Source of the DNA: Bryobacterales bacterium
GTDB taxonomy: Bacteria > Acidobacteriota > Terriglobia > Bryobacterales > Bryobacteraceae
Assembly: GCA_003142185.1 (NCBI GenBank)
Contig: PLOR01000076.1
Location: forward strand, 1-61,461
Direction of reading: 5' to 3'
DNA: 61,461 bases
Part shown: positions 9,575-18,196 of the stretch, piece after piece
How the letters are laid out: each line of letters begins with the position of its first letter
Position numbering within the stretch: the first letter of the stretch is position 1
Notes under the pieces: model-generated
Told to the model about the DNA's origin: nothing
Seen by the model: the letters and a program-made list of their open reading frames with translations, nothing else
The model's database searches: none
Made by a program: the position numbers and the translations under genes

Positions 9575-10963
9575 CTACTCCGCCGGCGGCTTCCATCCGC
9601 CAAATGCCTGTTCCAGCCACCACGCCACCGCCAGCGCCACATCTTCGCGCCATGGCGCGGCGGCTATCTGAACGGCGATGGGCAAGCCCGTACCCGACTC
9701 GCCGCAACGCACAACCGCGGCCGGCCAACCGGCGACGTTGTAAGCCATGGTGTGACTGAAGCCGATGAAGTTCTCATCCAGGATAGAAGTGCCGAGCGGC
9801 AGCGCCGGGTGGATATAGGCCGGACACAGAATCGCGTCGTATCCGCGGGCGAGAAACGCGGTCATTTCGGCGCAGTAATCGAACCACTCACCCCAGTAGT
9901 GCGCAAATCCGTCGATGCCGGTGCGGTATTGCTCCAACTTATCCACCCAGCCGGTCAGCAGCGGATGGACGCTGGTCGAACCGATGTCGCGCAGATAGCT
10001 GCGCAGGCCGTCGCCACCATCTGGGCCGATCAGTTTCATCTCGATCTCGTAAGCGGCATCCAGACAGGCCGGCCGGGCCTCTTCCACGCGGACGCCTTCC
10101 ACGGCGAGCGCAGCCGCCGCGGTGCGTACCACGCCCGTCACTTCCTCGTCGGCCGCGGCGAGACCATTGTCGGTGTAGAACGCGATTCGCAGGTCGCGTA
10201 CCCGCACCGCGCGCGGGTTCTCGAGCGGCATGTCCACCACGGTGTGGTCGCGGCCATCGGGACCGGCCAGCAGCGGCATCACGGTGACCAGGTCCTCCAC
10301 GCGGCGCGCCATCGGCCCCACCTGCCACAGCGCTTCGATCCAGCCGCCGGCGGGCGGAAAATGGCCGGTGCGCGGCAGGCGTCCCGAGGTCGGCTTGATG
10401 GCGGCGCATCCGCAAAAAGCCGCCGGAAGGCGCACGCTGCCGGCGCAGTCGCTGCCCAAGCCAAGCGGCGAACCACAAGCGGCGAGCAGCGCGGCCTCAC
10501 CGCCGCTCGAGCCTCCCGGCGTGCGCGCCGTGTCGTACGGGTTGCGGGTGGCGCCGAAAATCAGGTTGTCGCTCTCGAAGGCGAACAGCAGATCCGGCAG
10601 ATTGGTTTTGGCGATGGGGATAGCGCCCGCCCGCCGCAGACGCTCCACCAGCGTTGCGTCCTCCGTGGAGGGCGGCGCGTTCTTCCGGCCCAGCGTCCCC
10701 GCCGTAACCACCGTGCCGGCCAGCTCGAGCGAGTCCTTGATGCTGAACGGCACGCCGTGGAGCGGCCCGCGCGGTTCGCTCGCATCGGCGGCCGCGGCCT
10801 CTGCCAGCGCGCTTTCCGTGAGTACCTGTATGGCGGCATTGATCTTCGGATTGATGGCGGCGATCCGCTCCAGGTGCGCCGCCACCAACTCGCGCGACGA
10901 GACACGCCGCTCGCGGATCAGCCGCGCCTGTTGGGTGGCGGAATAAGCGATGAGTTCGTTCAT
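9575..10963 (-). CDS. Amidase-signature family hydrolase (GatA-like fold)
   Basis: A 462-residue amidase-signature enzyme. The Ser-cisSer-Lys triad is visible: Lys76 in VPFSIKDSLE, cis-Ser153 in GGSSGGEAA, and nucleophile Ser176 in SDCAGSVRLPA. The last motif has Cys-Ala where many relatives have Thr-Gly. The order and spacing match amidases that hydrolyse carboxamides. GatA itself is less likely because gatB/gatC are absent here and the C-terminus is of the general amidase type. The start is taken as ATG 10963 because GGGAGA lies just upstream; the more distal ATG at 10981 falls inside a palindromic repeat. Substrate unknown. Confidence 0.87.
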   Translation of the reverse strand: MNELIAYSATQQARLIRERRVSSRELVAAHLERIAAINPKINAAIQVLTESALAEAAAADASEPRGPLHGVPFSIKDSLELAGTVVTAGTLGRKNAPPSTEDATLVERLRRAGAIPIAKTNLPDLLFAFESDNLIFGATRNPYDTARTPGGSSGGEAALLAACGSPLGLGSDCAGSVRLPAAFCGCAAIKPTSGRLPRTGHFPPAGGWIEALWQVGPMARRVEDLVTVMPLLAGPDGRDHTVVDMPLENPRAVRVRDLRIAFYTDNGLAAADEEVTGVVRTAAAALAVEGVRVEEARPACLDAAYEIEMKLIGPDGGDGLRSYLRDIGSTSVHPLLTGWVDKLEQYRTGIDGFAHYWGEWFDYCAEMTAFLARGYDAILCPAYIHPALPLGTSILDENFIGFSHTMAYNVAGWPAAVVRCGESGTGLPIAVQIAAAPWREDVALAVAWWLEQAFGGWKPPAE

Positions 10964-10971
10964 GGTCTCCC

Positions 10972-11012
10972 GGTGGGGCATGCTTTAGCTTGCCAACGCC
11001 CGCTTGCGGGCG
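10972..11012 (+). repeat. REP-like double palindrome
   Basis: GGTGGGGCA, a short imperfect stem, then CTTGCCAACGCCCGCTTGCG. The second hairpin (CCCGC/GCGGG) is identical to the one inside the MFS gene at 38911-38952. It lies between the divergent amidase and rsfS. Confidence 0.7.
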
Positions 11013-11133
11013 CATTGCTTTGCCTTGCCCGTATACTCCATATAACTCCATTTCCGTATCGCGCACCAACCGCTCTTCGCGCCGCAGCCCCGTCCTTCAA
11101 CCCGGCGTAGTACGATACCAACAGGAGCGTGTT

Positions 11134-11520
11134 CTGACCAAGGCACATCTTGAAACAACCGCCGCCCTTCCGGCCGCCGACCCAACCTGGACCATCGCCG
11201 TCCGCGCCGCCGAATCCAAGAAGGCCACCGACATCAAAGTTCTGGATTTGACCGGCATCACTTCCTTCGCCGACTATTTCGTCCTTTGCAGCGGCTCCAA
11301 TCAGCGGCAGATTCAGGCCATCGCCGACGAAGTCACGCTACAGCTCAAACACCAGGCGGGCGAGCTGCCGATGAGTCTGGAAGGCTACGAGCAGGGCGAA
11401 TGGGTGTTGGCCGATTACGGCGACATGCTGGTCCACGTTTTTTCCACCAAGGCCCGAGCCTATTATGATTTAGAGCGGCTCTGGCGCAATGCGAAGCCGA
11501 TCGAGATTCCGTCCGAGTGA
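11134..11520 (+). CDS. rsfS: Ribosome silencing factor RsfS
   Basis: RsfS/DUF143 binds uL14 on the large subunit and blocks subunit joining when nutrients are scarce. The family block is clear: KKATDIKVLDLTGITSFADYFVLCSGSNQRQ (core FADYFVLCSGSN), then EGYEQGEWVLADYGDMLVHVF and YYDLERLW. The start is unusual. No ATG, GTG or TTG lies in frame between 11023 and the conserved region. CTG 11134 is preceded at ideal spacing by AGGAG (11123-11127) and gives a 128-residue protein, normal for the family. The alternatives, TTG 10990 and 11020, lie in or beside a palindromic repeat with no ribosome-binding site. Its stop overlaps rlmH (GTGA). Confidence 0.93.
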   Translation: MTKAHLETTAALPAADPTWTIAVRAAESKKATDIKVLDLTGITSFADYFVLCSGSNQRQIQAIADEVTLQLKHQAGELPMSLEGYEQGEWVLADYGDMLVHVFSTKARAYYDLERLWRNAKPIEIPSE

Positions 11521-11936
11521 AGATCTTCGTCTACTTCATCGGCAAGCCCAAAGACCCGCACATCAATGCCGTGGCGCAGGACTTTCTCGGCCGCGCCGCC
11601 CGCTTTTCCAGCGTTGAAATGCGCGAGATCCGCCCGGAGCGCACCGATCCCTGGGCCCGCCATCCCGCCGCGCGCAAAATCTTTCTCGATCCGGCCGCCA
11701 AGCCGATCGATTCCGCCGCCTTCACCGCGCTGATCGCCAAGAGCGAGATGGAAGGCCGCGACCTGCTGTTCCTGGTGGGCGGGCACGCTGGTCTGCCGCC
11801 CGCCTGGGCCGGTCGCGCGGACCTGCTGCTCTCACTCTCCGCCATGACTTTTCCGCACGAGCTGGCCCGCGCCATGCTCGCCGAACAGATCTACCGGGCT
11901 TTCGCAACCTTGCGGGGCCATCCCTACCCGCGGTAA
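11517..11936 (+). CDS. rlmH: 23S rRNA (pseudouridine1915-N3)-methyltransferase RlmH
   Basis: A small SPOUT methyltransferase of 139 residues that uses SAM to methylate pseudouridine 1915 in helix 69. The knotted C-terminal half is typical: LLFLVGGHAGLPP, then LSLSAMTFPHELARAMLAEQIYRAFATLRGHPYPR (key blocks FPHELAR and AEQIYRA). Starts at GTG 11517, overlapping the rsfS stop by 4 bp. The rsfS-rlmH pair is conserved across bacteria. The extreme C-terminus PYPR replaces the usual PYHR; the histidine to proline change affects a commonly conserved residue and may merit checking. Confidence 0.94.
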   Translation: MKIFVYFIGKPKDPHINAVAQDFLGRAARFSSVEMREIRPERTDPWARHPAARKIFLDPAAKPIDSAAFTALIAKSEMEGRDLLFLVGGHAGLPPAWAGRADLLLSLSAMTFPHELARAMLAEQIYRAFATLRGHPYPR

Positions 11937-11949
11937 GTTGGTTGATTGC

Positions 11950-12810
11950 ATGTCTTGGTTTAAGCGCGACAGGCCGGACGACAAAAAGCCGAAAGCCATC
12001 GACGAAGAATCGAAGCACGTCAAGACAGAAGGCCTCTGGCAGAAGTGCGACGGCTGCCGCCAGATCGTCTGGAAGAAGGACCTGGCGGCCAACTGGAACA
12101 TCTGTCCCAAGTGCGGCCACCATTTCCGCATCGACGCCGTCTCCCGTATCCGCATGCTGTTCGATGGCGGCGATTACGAGGTTTTCGATGCCGCGCTGCA
12201 CTCCACCGACCCGCTGGGCTTCGTCGACAGTAAACCCTACGTCAAGCGCCTGGAGGCCGCCCGTCTCGAAACCGGGCTGCGCGACGCCCTGGTTGCCGCC
12301 CGCGGCAAGCTGGGCGGGCGCCAGGTCGAAATCTGCTCCATGGAGGTGCGCTTCATCGGTGGCAGCATGGGGGCGGTGGTGGGCGAAAAGATCACGCGCG
12401 CCATCGAACGCTCCCTCGCGTCCCGCTCGCCGCTGGTCATCGTTTCCGCCTCCGGCGGCGCGCGCATGCAGGAAGGCGCCGTCAGCCTGATGCAAATGTG
12501 CAAGATCTGCTCCGCGCTGATGCGGCTCGACCAGGCCCGCGTACCCTTTATCAGTGTGCTCACCGACCCCACCACCGGCGGCGTCACCGCCAGCTTCGCC
12601 ATGCTGGGCGACCTCAACATCGCCGAACCCGGCGCCCTGATCGGTTTCGCCGGCCCGCGCGTGATCGAGCAGACCATCCGCCAGAAGCTGCCCGAAGGTT
12701 TTCAGCGCAGCGAGTTTCTGGTCAAGCACGGCATGCTCGATGCCGTGGTGCCGCGCCTGGAGCTGAAGGCCTATATCGCACGGGCGTTCGATTTCTTCTG
12801 CCAGCAGTGA
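11950..12810 (+). CDS. accD: Acetyl-CoA carboxylase carboxyltransferase subunit beta
   Basis: Beta half of the carboxyltransferase that moves the carboxyl group from biotin-BCCP to acetyl-CoA, giving malonyl-CoA. An N-terminal zinc ribbon is intact (C-x2-C-x15-C-x2-C around CDGC...CPKC). The crotonase-fold core follows with SASGGARMQEG, DPTTGGVTASFAMLGD and GFAGPRVIEQTI. 286 residues from ATG 11950, a normal length. An in-frame TTG at 11938 is less likely because MSWFKR is the usual AccD start. The stop overlaps the folC start (GTGA at 12807), so the two are coupled, as in many genomes with accD-folC. Confidence 0.97.
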   Translation: MSWFKRDRPDDKKPKAIDEESKHVKTEGLWQKCDGCRQIVWKKDLAANWNICPKCGHHFRIDAVSRIRMLFDGGDYEVFDAALHSTDPLGFVDSKPYVKRLEAARLETGLRDALVAARGKLGGRQVEICSMEVRFIGGSMGAVVGEKITRAIERSLASRSPLVIVSASGGARMQEGAVSLMQMCKICSALMRLDQARVPFISVLTDPTTGGVTASFAMLGDLNIAEPGALIGFAGPRVIEQTIRQKLPEGFQRSEFLVKHGMLDAVVPRLELKAYIARAFDFFCQQ

Positions 12811-14096
12811 ACTACCCCGATTCGGTCCACTTCCTTTACGCACTGGGCAACGAAATTAAAACCGCCAAGCTCGGCCTGGAGCGCATCCGCGCCGTGCTCG
12901 ACGCGCTCGGCAATCCGCAGGACACGCTAAAGATCGTCCACGTGGCCGGCACCAACGGCAAAGGGTCCACCTGCGCCATGATCGAATCCGGCTTCCGCGC
13001 CGCCGGCCTGCGCACGGGGCTATACACTTCGCCGCATCTCGCCGAGCCCACCGAGCGCATCCGCATCGCCGGCCGCCCTGCCTCCGCCGAGCGGTTCGCC
13101 GCTGCCTTCAACCGCGTCCACGCCGTGGTCGAACAACTGCTGGCTCGCGAAGCCATCGACCTGCACACCACCTATTTCGAAACCGTCACCGCGATGGCGT
13201 TCCTGATCTTCGCCGAAGAAGGCGTGGATCGGGTAGTGCTGGAAGTCGGGCTGGGCGGGCGTCTGGATGCCACTAACGTGGTGCGGCCGTCGCTCGCCGT
13301 AATCACACCCATCGATTTCGATCACGAATCGTTCCTGGGCCGCGGCATCGAATCCATCGCCGCCGAGAAGGCCGGCATTCTGAAACCCGGCGTGCCCGCC
13401 GTTTTCGCGCGCCAACGCCCGGAAGCCGCGCGTGTGCTGGACCGCCGCGCCGCCGAATTGGACATTCCGGTGACGCGCGCCGCGTCGGCGTCTATCCAAG
13501 AGCTCTCGCTCGATGCTCGCGGCAGCCGCTTCGAGTTGTCCGGCGCGACCCCGCTTTCGATCCGCTGTCCGCTCGCCGGCGAGCACCAGGCGGACAATGC
13601 CGCCACCGCGGCGCTGGCGCTGCTCGCCTGCGGTGTTGACCACCGCGAGATTGAAGCCGGCATCGCCGCCGCCCTTTGGCCCGGCCGCCTGGAGCACGTC
13701 CGCGAACACCCCGCGATGATCCTCGATGGCGCCCACAACCCCGCCGCCGCCCGCGCGCTGGCCGCCTATATTACGCGCTTTTACTCGACCGTGCGCCTGC
13801 ACCTGATCTTCGGCATCATGCGCGACAAAGCCGCCGCCGAAATCGCCGCTATCCTTTTCCCGCTGGCCTGGCAGGTGATCGTCACCGCGCCGCGCCAATC
13901 GCGCGCCCTCGCGCCCGAATCCCTCCGCGCCGTGGTCGATCACCCCAACCTGCAGTTTGCTCCCACCCTCGAAGCGGCTCTCCGCTTGATCGAAGATGCG
14001 CCACCGGACGACGTCATCTTCATCACCGGCTCCCTGTTCCTGGTCGCCGAAGCCCGGGAACTGCTGCTGCCCGGCACCGCCTTCCCGCCTCTATGA
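12807..14096 (+). CDS. folC: Bifunctional folylpolyglutamate synthase / dihydrofolate synthase
   Basis: Mur-ligase-family enzyme that adds glutamate to dihydropteroate and folates using ATP. The P-loop is GTNGKGST (about residues 49-56). Other hallmarks are [16 protein letters not shown], the [12 protein letters not shown] block and DGAHNP in the C-terminal domain. The GTG at 12807, overlapping the accD stop, gives 429 residues. The open frame extends further upstream inside accD, but that part is a shadow of accD. The 3' end overlaps the convergent mbfA gene by 6 bp. Confidence 0.95.
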   Translation: MNYPDSVHFLYALGNEIKTAKLGLERIRAVLDALGNPQDTLKIVHVAGTNGKGSTCAMIESGFRAAGLRTGLYTSPHLAEPTERIRIAGRPASAERFAAAFNRVHAVVEQLLAREAIDLHTTYFETVTAMAFLIFAEEGVDRVVLEVGLGGRLDATNVVRPSLAVITPIDFDHESFLGRGIESIAAEKAGILKPGVPAVFARQRPEAARVLDRRAAELDIPVTRAASASIQELSLDARGSRFELSGATPLSIRCPLAGEHQADNAATAALALLACGVDHREIEAGIAAALWPGRLEHVREHPAMILDGAHNPAAARALAAYITRFYSTVRLHLIFGIMRDKAAAEIAAILFPLAWQVIVTAPRQSRALAPESLRAVVDHPNLQFAPTLEAALRLIEDAPPDDVIFITGSLFLVAEARELLLPGTAFPPL

Positions 14097-15047
14097 GCTG
14101 CCGATGAGGATGCCGGTGGCGAAGACCAGCGCGCCGCCGAGGCCGACCTGTAGGGCCGCGGAAAGGGGCGGGGTTTCCATATAGCGGTTGCGGATCCAGG
14201 TGATGATGCCCAGTTCGACGATCACCACCGCGATGGCGGCGGTGAGCGCGGCGCGGAAGCTGGGGATCATAAACGGCAGGGTATGGCCGATGCCGCCGAG
14301 GGCGGTCATCAGGCCGCAGACCAGGCCGCGCATCCAGGGATGGCCGCGGCCGGTGAGGCTGCCGTCGTCAGAGAGGGCTTCGGCGAATCCCATGCTGATG
14401 CCGGCGCCGATCGATGCCGCCAAGCCCACCAGAAACGCGTCCCACGGCCGGTGCGTGGCGAAAGCGGCGGCGAAAACCGGGGCAAGCGTGGAAACCGATC
14501 CATCCATCAAGCCGGCCAAGCCCGGCTGCACGATCTGCAGCACGAACAGCCGGCGGTTGGCGGCCTCTTCCTGCTCTTTGGCGGAGGCGTGCAGCTTGTC
14601 TTCGGTGAGCTCGTCGGCGCGGTTTTCGTGTCCCCGCTCCTCCTGGGCCAAGTCGTCCAAAAGCTGGCGAATGCTGGCGTCCTGGGTGCGGGCGGCGGCG
14701 CGCTCGTAAAAACGGCGGGTTTCGACTTCCATGGCGAAGGCCATGCCGCGCACCGCCTCCAGACGCAGCGGCCGCAACAGCCAGACGGGCCTGCGATCGA
14801 CAAAGCCCCGCACGTCCTGGCGGCGGATCAACGGGATATGCTCGCCGAACTTCGCGCGCGTCAGTTCAATCAGGCGGCGGCGATGGCCGGATTCCTCCTC
14901 GCGCATGCCGCTGAAGATGGCCGCCGTGGCTGGGAAGTCGTCGCGCAGACCTTCGGCGAAGTCCGCATAGATGCGCTCATCCTCTTCTTCGAGCGAGATG
15001 GCCAAGGCCAGAACCTCGCGTTGCGACAGGCTGTCGAAACTTCTCAT
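14091..15047 (-). CDS. mbfA: Membrane-bound ferritin/VIT1-family iron exporter (MbfA-like)
   Basis: A 318-residue fusion. The N-terminal ferritin-like (erythrin-type) domain has di-iron ligands in [35 protein letters not shown] and EERGHENRA. The C-terminal VIT1/CCC1-like domain has about five membrane segments ([16 protein letters not shown] onward). This layout is that of MbfA, which exports iron from the cytosol and protects against iron and peroxide stress. ATG 15047 gives [15 protein letters not shown], a normal family start. No Irr/Fur box could be identified with confidence upstream. Its stop codon overlaps the 3' end of folC. Confidence 0.9.
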   Translation of the reverse strand: MRSFDSLSQREVLALAISLEEEDERIYADFAEGLRDDFPATAAIFSGMREEESGHRRRLIELTRAKFGEHIPLIRRQDVRGFVDRRPVWLLRPLRLEAVRGMAFAMEVETRRFYERAAARTQDASIRQLLDDLAQEERGHENRADELTEDKLHASAKEQEEAANRRLFVLQIVQPGLAGLMDGSVSTLAPVFAAAFATHRPWDAFLVGLAASIGAGISMGFAEALSDDGSLTGRGHPWMRGLVCGLMTALGGIGHTLPFMIPSFRAALTAAIAVVIVELGIITWIRNRYMETPPLSAALQVGLGGALVFATGILIGSS

Positions 15048-15093
15048 GCATTCCACTCTAATCGAAAGGCGGGCGTGGTAGCATCAGGCTGGA

Positions 15094-15471
15094 ATGGCAT
15101 TCGCGGATCTCACCAAGCAACTGGCGCAGCAGGCGATCCTATCGGCTACCAAGGATCCACCCGCAGCCACGTCCGCGCCTGGAGAACCCGCCGGTAAGGT
15201 GATCCTCGCCCAACTCGCCCTCATGCAGCGAGCGCTCAAGGAAGACGAGGAACTGATCGTCCTATTTGATGCAGGCGGCGAAAGGATCCGCGTGCTGGAG
15301 GTCTTTCTGCCATCGCCCGAGGTCGCCGTGCTCAGCGGCACGGACGCGAACCGCGCGCCGGTGCGGGCGATTGCGCCGGCGTCATCGATCGAGCTGCTCT
15401 GCAGAACGGTGAAAGTCCCGCCCCCAGCCAGGCCCGCCCGCGTGACCCTCGTCGTGCCGAAAGCCAAGTAG
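15094..15471 (+). CDS. Hypothetical protein
   Basis: A 125-residue protein I do not recognise. It is Ala/Pro-rich at both ends, with a central stretch (LAQLALMQRALKEDEELIVLFDAGGERIRVLEVFLPS) predicted as a helix followed by beta-strands. No signal peptide or membrane segment. It is divergent from mbfA, with 46 bp between start codons. Its TAG stop is part of a GTAG-headed palindromic repeat (15468-15488), so its C-terminus may have been set by insertion of that repeat. Confidence 0.6.
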   Translation: MAFADLTKQLAQQAILSATKDPPAATSAPGEPAGKVILAQLALMQRALKEDEELIVLFDAGGERIRVLEVFLPSPEVAVLSGTDANRAPVRAIAPASSIELLCRTVKVPPPARPARVTLVVPKAK

Positions 15472-15488
15472 GCGGGGTGCCAGCCCGC
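15468..15488 (+). repeat. GTAG-headed REP-like palindrome
   Basis: GTAG head followed by the stem GCGGG/CCCGC around a GTGCCAG-type loop. The TAG of the head is the stop codon of the preceding gene. Confidence 0.55.
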
Positions 15489-15504
15489 AGCCGGATTCGC
15501 CCCA

Positions 15505-15578
15505 GCCACGGATAAACACAGATGAACCCAGATAAGGACTCCTTGTTTTATCCGTGTTTATCTGTGTTCATTCGTGGC
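15505..15578. repeat. Long imperfect palindrome of the cacagatgaa class, copy 1
   Basis: The left arm runs GCCACGGATAAACACAGATG onward and the right arm ends GTGTTCATTCGTGGC, so the whole 74 bp can fold into one long hairpin around CTCCTTG. The same motifs form a larger element with tandem decamers at 59993-60099. Confidence 0.8.
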
Positions 15579-15595
15579 CAATGTTCTTTCGCGGC

Positions 15596-16327
15596 TCAGA
15601 TCTGAAAATCCTCGCCGTGCCAGATTCCTTCCGCGTCCGGGGCGGGCGTGCGCGGCGGCGGAGGTTCGGTGACGGTGGGTTTCTCCAGCCGGTCTACGCG
15701 AGCCATCAGCGTCGTCAGCATGGCGCCGATCGCATCCGGCAGATCGGTGTGCTGCAGGTCGGGATCGTCCGCGGGAGCATGCGCCCTGGAGCGGGTCACC
15801 GGGCGGCCCGGAACGCCGACCACCACCGAATTCGCCGGCACCGATTTCACCAGCACCGAATTGGCTCCGATCCGGCAATCGTCACCGATATCGATGGCGC
15901 CCAGCAGCTTGGCGCCGGCGCCCACTACCACCCGGTCGCCGAGCGTCGGGTGCCGCTTGCCATGGCTCAGGCTGGTGCCGCCCAAGGTGACGCCGTGGTA
16001 AATGGTGACGTCCGCGCCAACCTCCGCCGTCTCGCCGATCACCACCCCCATCCCGTGGTCGATGAAGAAACCGGGGCCTAACTTCGCGCCTGGGTGAATT
16101 TCAATGCCGGTGAAGTTTCGCGCCAGTTGCGAAAGCACGCGCGCCAATAGGCGGAACCCGTGCCGCCATAGCCAGTGTGTGAAGCGGTACATCCAGATGG
16201 CGTGCAGGCCGGAATAGCACAGCAGGACCTCCAACGCGTTCCGCGCCGCAGGATCGCGCCGCAGCACCGACTGGATATCGCGGTGCATGGTGAGCAGCGG
16301 ATGCAGGTGTTCGCGGGCCGACGCCAT
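15596..16327 (-). CDS. cysE: Serine O-acetyltransferase
   Basis: Makes O-acetylserine from serine and acetyl-CoA, the first step of cysteine synthesis. After a helical N-terminus ([29 protein letters not shown]) come left-handed beta-helix hexapeptides with the catalytic block [23 protein letters not shown] and GVTLGGTS...[11 protein letters not shown] 16327 gives 243 residues. The C-terminal 45 residues ([21 protein letters not shown]) extend beyond the core and are proline-rich, resembling the short-form SAT/EpsC type seen in many soil bacteria. It is monocistronic. Confidence 0.94.
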   Translation of the reverse strand: MASAREHLHPLLTMHRDIQSVLRRDPAARNALEVLLCYSGLHAIWMYRFTHWLWRHGFRLLARVLSQLARNFTGIEIHPGAKLGPGFFIDHGMGVVIGETAEVGADVTIYHGVTLGGTSLSHGKRHPTLGDRVVVGAGAKLLGAIDIGDDCRIGANSVLVKSVPANSVVVGVPGRPVTRSRAHAPADDPDLQHTDLPDAIGAMLTTLMARVDRLEKPTVTEPPPPRTPAPDAEGIWHGEDFQI

Positions 16328-16357
16328 TGTATTCAGTGTAGTGCAGTGGGTTTCTTC

Positions 16358-16385
16358 GTAGCGCCTGGCGGTCTTGCCGCCGGTT
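16358..16385 (+). repeat. GTAG-headed REP-like palindrome
   Basis: GTAGCGCC, then a stem of TGGCGG against CCGCCGG around a TCTTG loop. Nearly the same sequence occurs at 58680-58705. Confidence 0.6.
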
Positions 16386-16460
16386 CTTTGCAAGCCACCT
16401 TCGACAAGAATCTCGGCGCCGGGCCGAGCACGCTCGGCTGGCCGACGCGCCAGCGCGCCC

Positions 16461-16681
16461 TAACTCAATTCTGATTTTTCCTTTACGACTTCCTTATGCC
16501 GCGCCAACTACTCTTTGTACGTGGAGGCACACATGCGGACTCAGGCTGGGCTGCACATCGATCCGGGAGCGCTCGAAGCGGGTCCGGGCGAACGCGGATT
16601 GGAGATCGTCGTGCCGTACACGGAATGGGCGCTGGCCGGTGCTGTGCTGCAGGGCGCCGCTGTGCTGGCGGCCGGGGCTGC
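16461..16681 (+). repeat. Direct repeat (copy 1) carrying leader, ribosome-binding site and first ~48 codons
   Basis: Matches 17976-18196 at a constant offset of 1515 bp. The block covers the upstream leader (TCAATTCTGAT, then TTTACGACTTCCTTATGCCG), GGAGG at 16523-16527, ATG 16533 and the first codons. Identity is near perfect through the leader and the first 15 codons, then drifts. Confidence 0.88.
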
Positions 16682-17807
16682 CATTCTTGTCGCCACATGC
16701 CTGATGGTTGGAACTGCAGCCGCGCAGACCGGCACGCCGTCAGACACTCAGACGGCGACAGCGCCGGCTGCGGCGCCGGCCGCACCAGCGCCTCCCTCTG
16801 CGTACCACCAGGTGGGCATGGATTTCTCTTTCCTGTTCGACGGTTACGTGGACGCCAACTTCAACAACCCGAGTTCGGGCTGGAACTCGCTACGCAATTT
16901 CGACATGCGCTCCGACACACTGCATTTCAACATGGGGAAGATTACGATTGACCGTGCGCCAGGGCCAGTGGGCTTCCACCTGGACGTGGGGTTTGGAGAG
17001 ATATTCTCCGTCATCCATGCCGCCGACCAGGCTGCCAAGGGGCTGAAGTATATCGAGCAGGCGTACGTGGACTTCAAGCCGAAGTCGTGGAAGGGCGTGG
17101 AAGTGGACGTGGGCGAGTTCGTCAGCGCGGCCGGCGCCGAGGTGATCGACGTCAACCAGAACTGGAACTACTCGCGCTCGCTGCTGTTTGCGTGGGCGGT
17201 TCCGTACTACCACTTCGGCATCCGCACCTCGTTTCCGGTGGGCGCGCACTTCACGGGTGGAGTGCAGCTCGTGAACGGCTGGAACAACGTCTACGCGAGT
17301 AACCAGGGCAAGTTGATCGGCCTGAACGGCGCGTACGCGTGGAAGAAGGCGACCTGGACCAATGTGTGGTACGGCGGTCCGGAGCGGGACAAGAACAGCC
17401 CGGGATGGCGCAACCTGTTCGATTCGGTGGTGCAGGTGAACCCGAACGACAACCTCAGTCTCTACCTCAATTTCGATTACGGCCGGAACAAGAACGTGGG
17501 ACCGGATACGGCACAATGGACCGGCATCGCCGGGGCGGCGAGGCGCGCAGTCGGCAAGAAGGGCGCGATCACCGGACGCGTGGAATTGTTCGACGATGTG
17601 AACGGCTTTTCGACCGGCCTGGCGCAGACGGTGAAGGAATTTACGCTTACCGGCGAATACAAATTCTCCGGTTGGCTGCTGAGCCGCCTGGAGTTCCGCG
17701 ACGATTGGTCGAGCCAGCCGTTTTTTGAGAAGGGGCAAGGCAATACCTCCAAGAACCAGCCCACAGTGCTGTTGGGCATGGTGGCGTATTTCGGGCCCAA
17801 GAAATAA
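16533..17807 (+). CDS. BBP2-like outer-membrane beta-barrel porin with a Usp-derived N-terminus
   Basis: The mature part (from about residue 75) is a beta-barrel of the acidobacterial putative beta-barrel porin-2 type: FSFLFDGYVDANFNNP, DMRSDTLHFN, YIEQAYVDFKP, then alternating aromatic strands ending VLLGMVAYFGPKK with a C-terminal strand. A hydrophobic export segment ending GTAAAQ lies unusually deep, around residues 40-65. It is preceded by 40 residues almost identical to the start of the Usp-like gene at 18048. Start ATG 16533 has GGAGG 5 bases upstream, inherited in the duplicated block. BBP2 porins often accompany kdp genes in this phylum, which suggests a role in K+ or cation entry; this is inference. 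An internal start nearer the signal peptide is possible. Confidence 0.82.
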   Translation: MRTQAGLHIDPGALEAGPGERGLEIVVPYTEWALAGAVLQGAAVLAAGAAILVATCLMVGTAAAQTGTPSDTQTATAPAAAPAAPAPPSAYHQVGMDFSFLFDGYVDANFNNPSSGWNSLRNFDMRSDTLHFNMGKITIDRAPGPVGFHLDVGFGEIFSVIHAADQAAKGLKYIEQAYVDFKPKSWKGVEVDVGEFVSAAGAEVIDVNQNWNYSRSLLFAWAVPYYHFGIRTSFPVGAHFTGGVQLVNGWNNVYASNQGKLIGLNGAYAWKKATWTNVWYGGPERDKNSPGWRNLFDSVVQVNPNDNLSLYLNFDYGRNKNVGPDTAQWTGIAGAARRAVGKKGAITGRVELFDDVNGFSTGLAQTVKEFTLTGEYKFSGWLLSRLEFRDDWSSQPFFEKGQGNTSKNQPTVLLGMVAYFGPKK

Positions 17808-17975
17808 CAGCACAGGGCACCTGACCGGTTGTTCGCCTAAGGTCCACTGTCCAGAAACTCACCTGCAAGCTATTGATTCCACTTGCAGCCGCTCAAGTGA
17901 GTTTCTGGCTCTATGGACCCGGCGGCCGCCTGGTCTAGGCTTCCATGTCGCACGCTCGGCGGCAGGATCCCGCGT

Positions 17976-18196
17976 TAATTCAATTCTGATCTTTCCTTTA
18001 CGACTTCCTTATGCCGCGCCAACTACTCTTTGTACGTGGAGGCACACATGCGGACTCAGGCTGGGCTGCACATCGATCCGGGAGCGCTCGCAGCGGGACC
18101 GGGCGCACGCGAACTGGAAGTCGTCGTGCCGTACACGGAATGGGCGTTGGCCGAGGCGACGCTGCAGCGGGCCGCGGTGCTGGCGGCGGGGCTCAA
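17976..18196 (+). repeat. Direct repeat (copy 2) at the 5' end of the Usp-like gene
   Basis: Partner of 16461-16681. It carries the same leader and GGAGG (18038-18042), and the homology ends after codon 48, where the Usp-like reading frame continues and the porin frame diverges. Confidence 0.88.

Noticed and set aside
12498-12806. Upstream extension of the folC frame
   Set aside because: It overlaps accD in another frame and is Arg/Pro-rich; the GTG at 12807 gives a normal-length FolC.
16386-16532. c-di-AMP (ydaO) riboswitch upstream of the porin/kdp genes
   Set aside because: No recognisable conserved core; the duplicated leader is too short between transcription start options and the start codon.
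16496-16951. Alternative frame starting MPRQLLFVRGG in the duplicated leader (also at 18011)
   Set aside because: It runs out of frame with both real proteins, and the GGAGG sits at correct spacing for ATG 16533 and ATG 18048, not for this frame.
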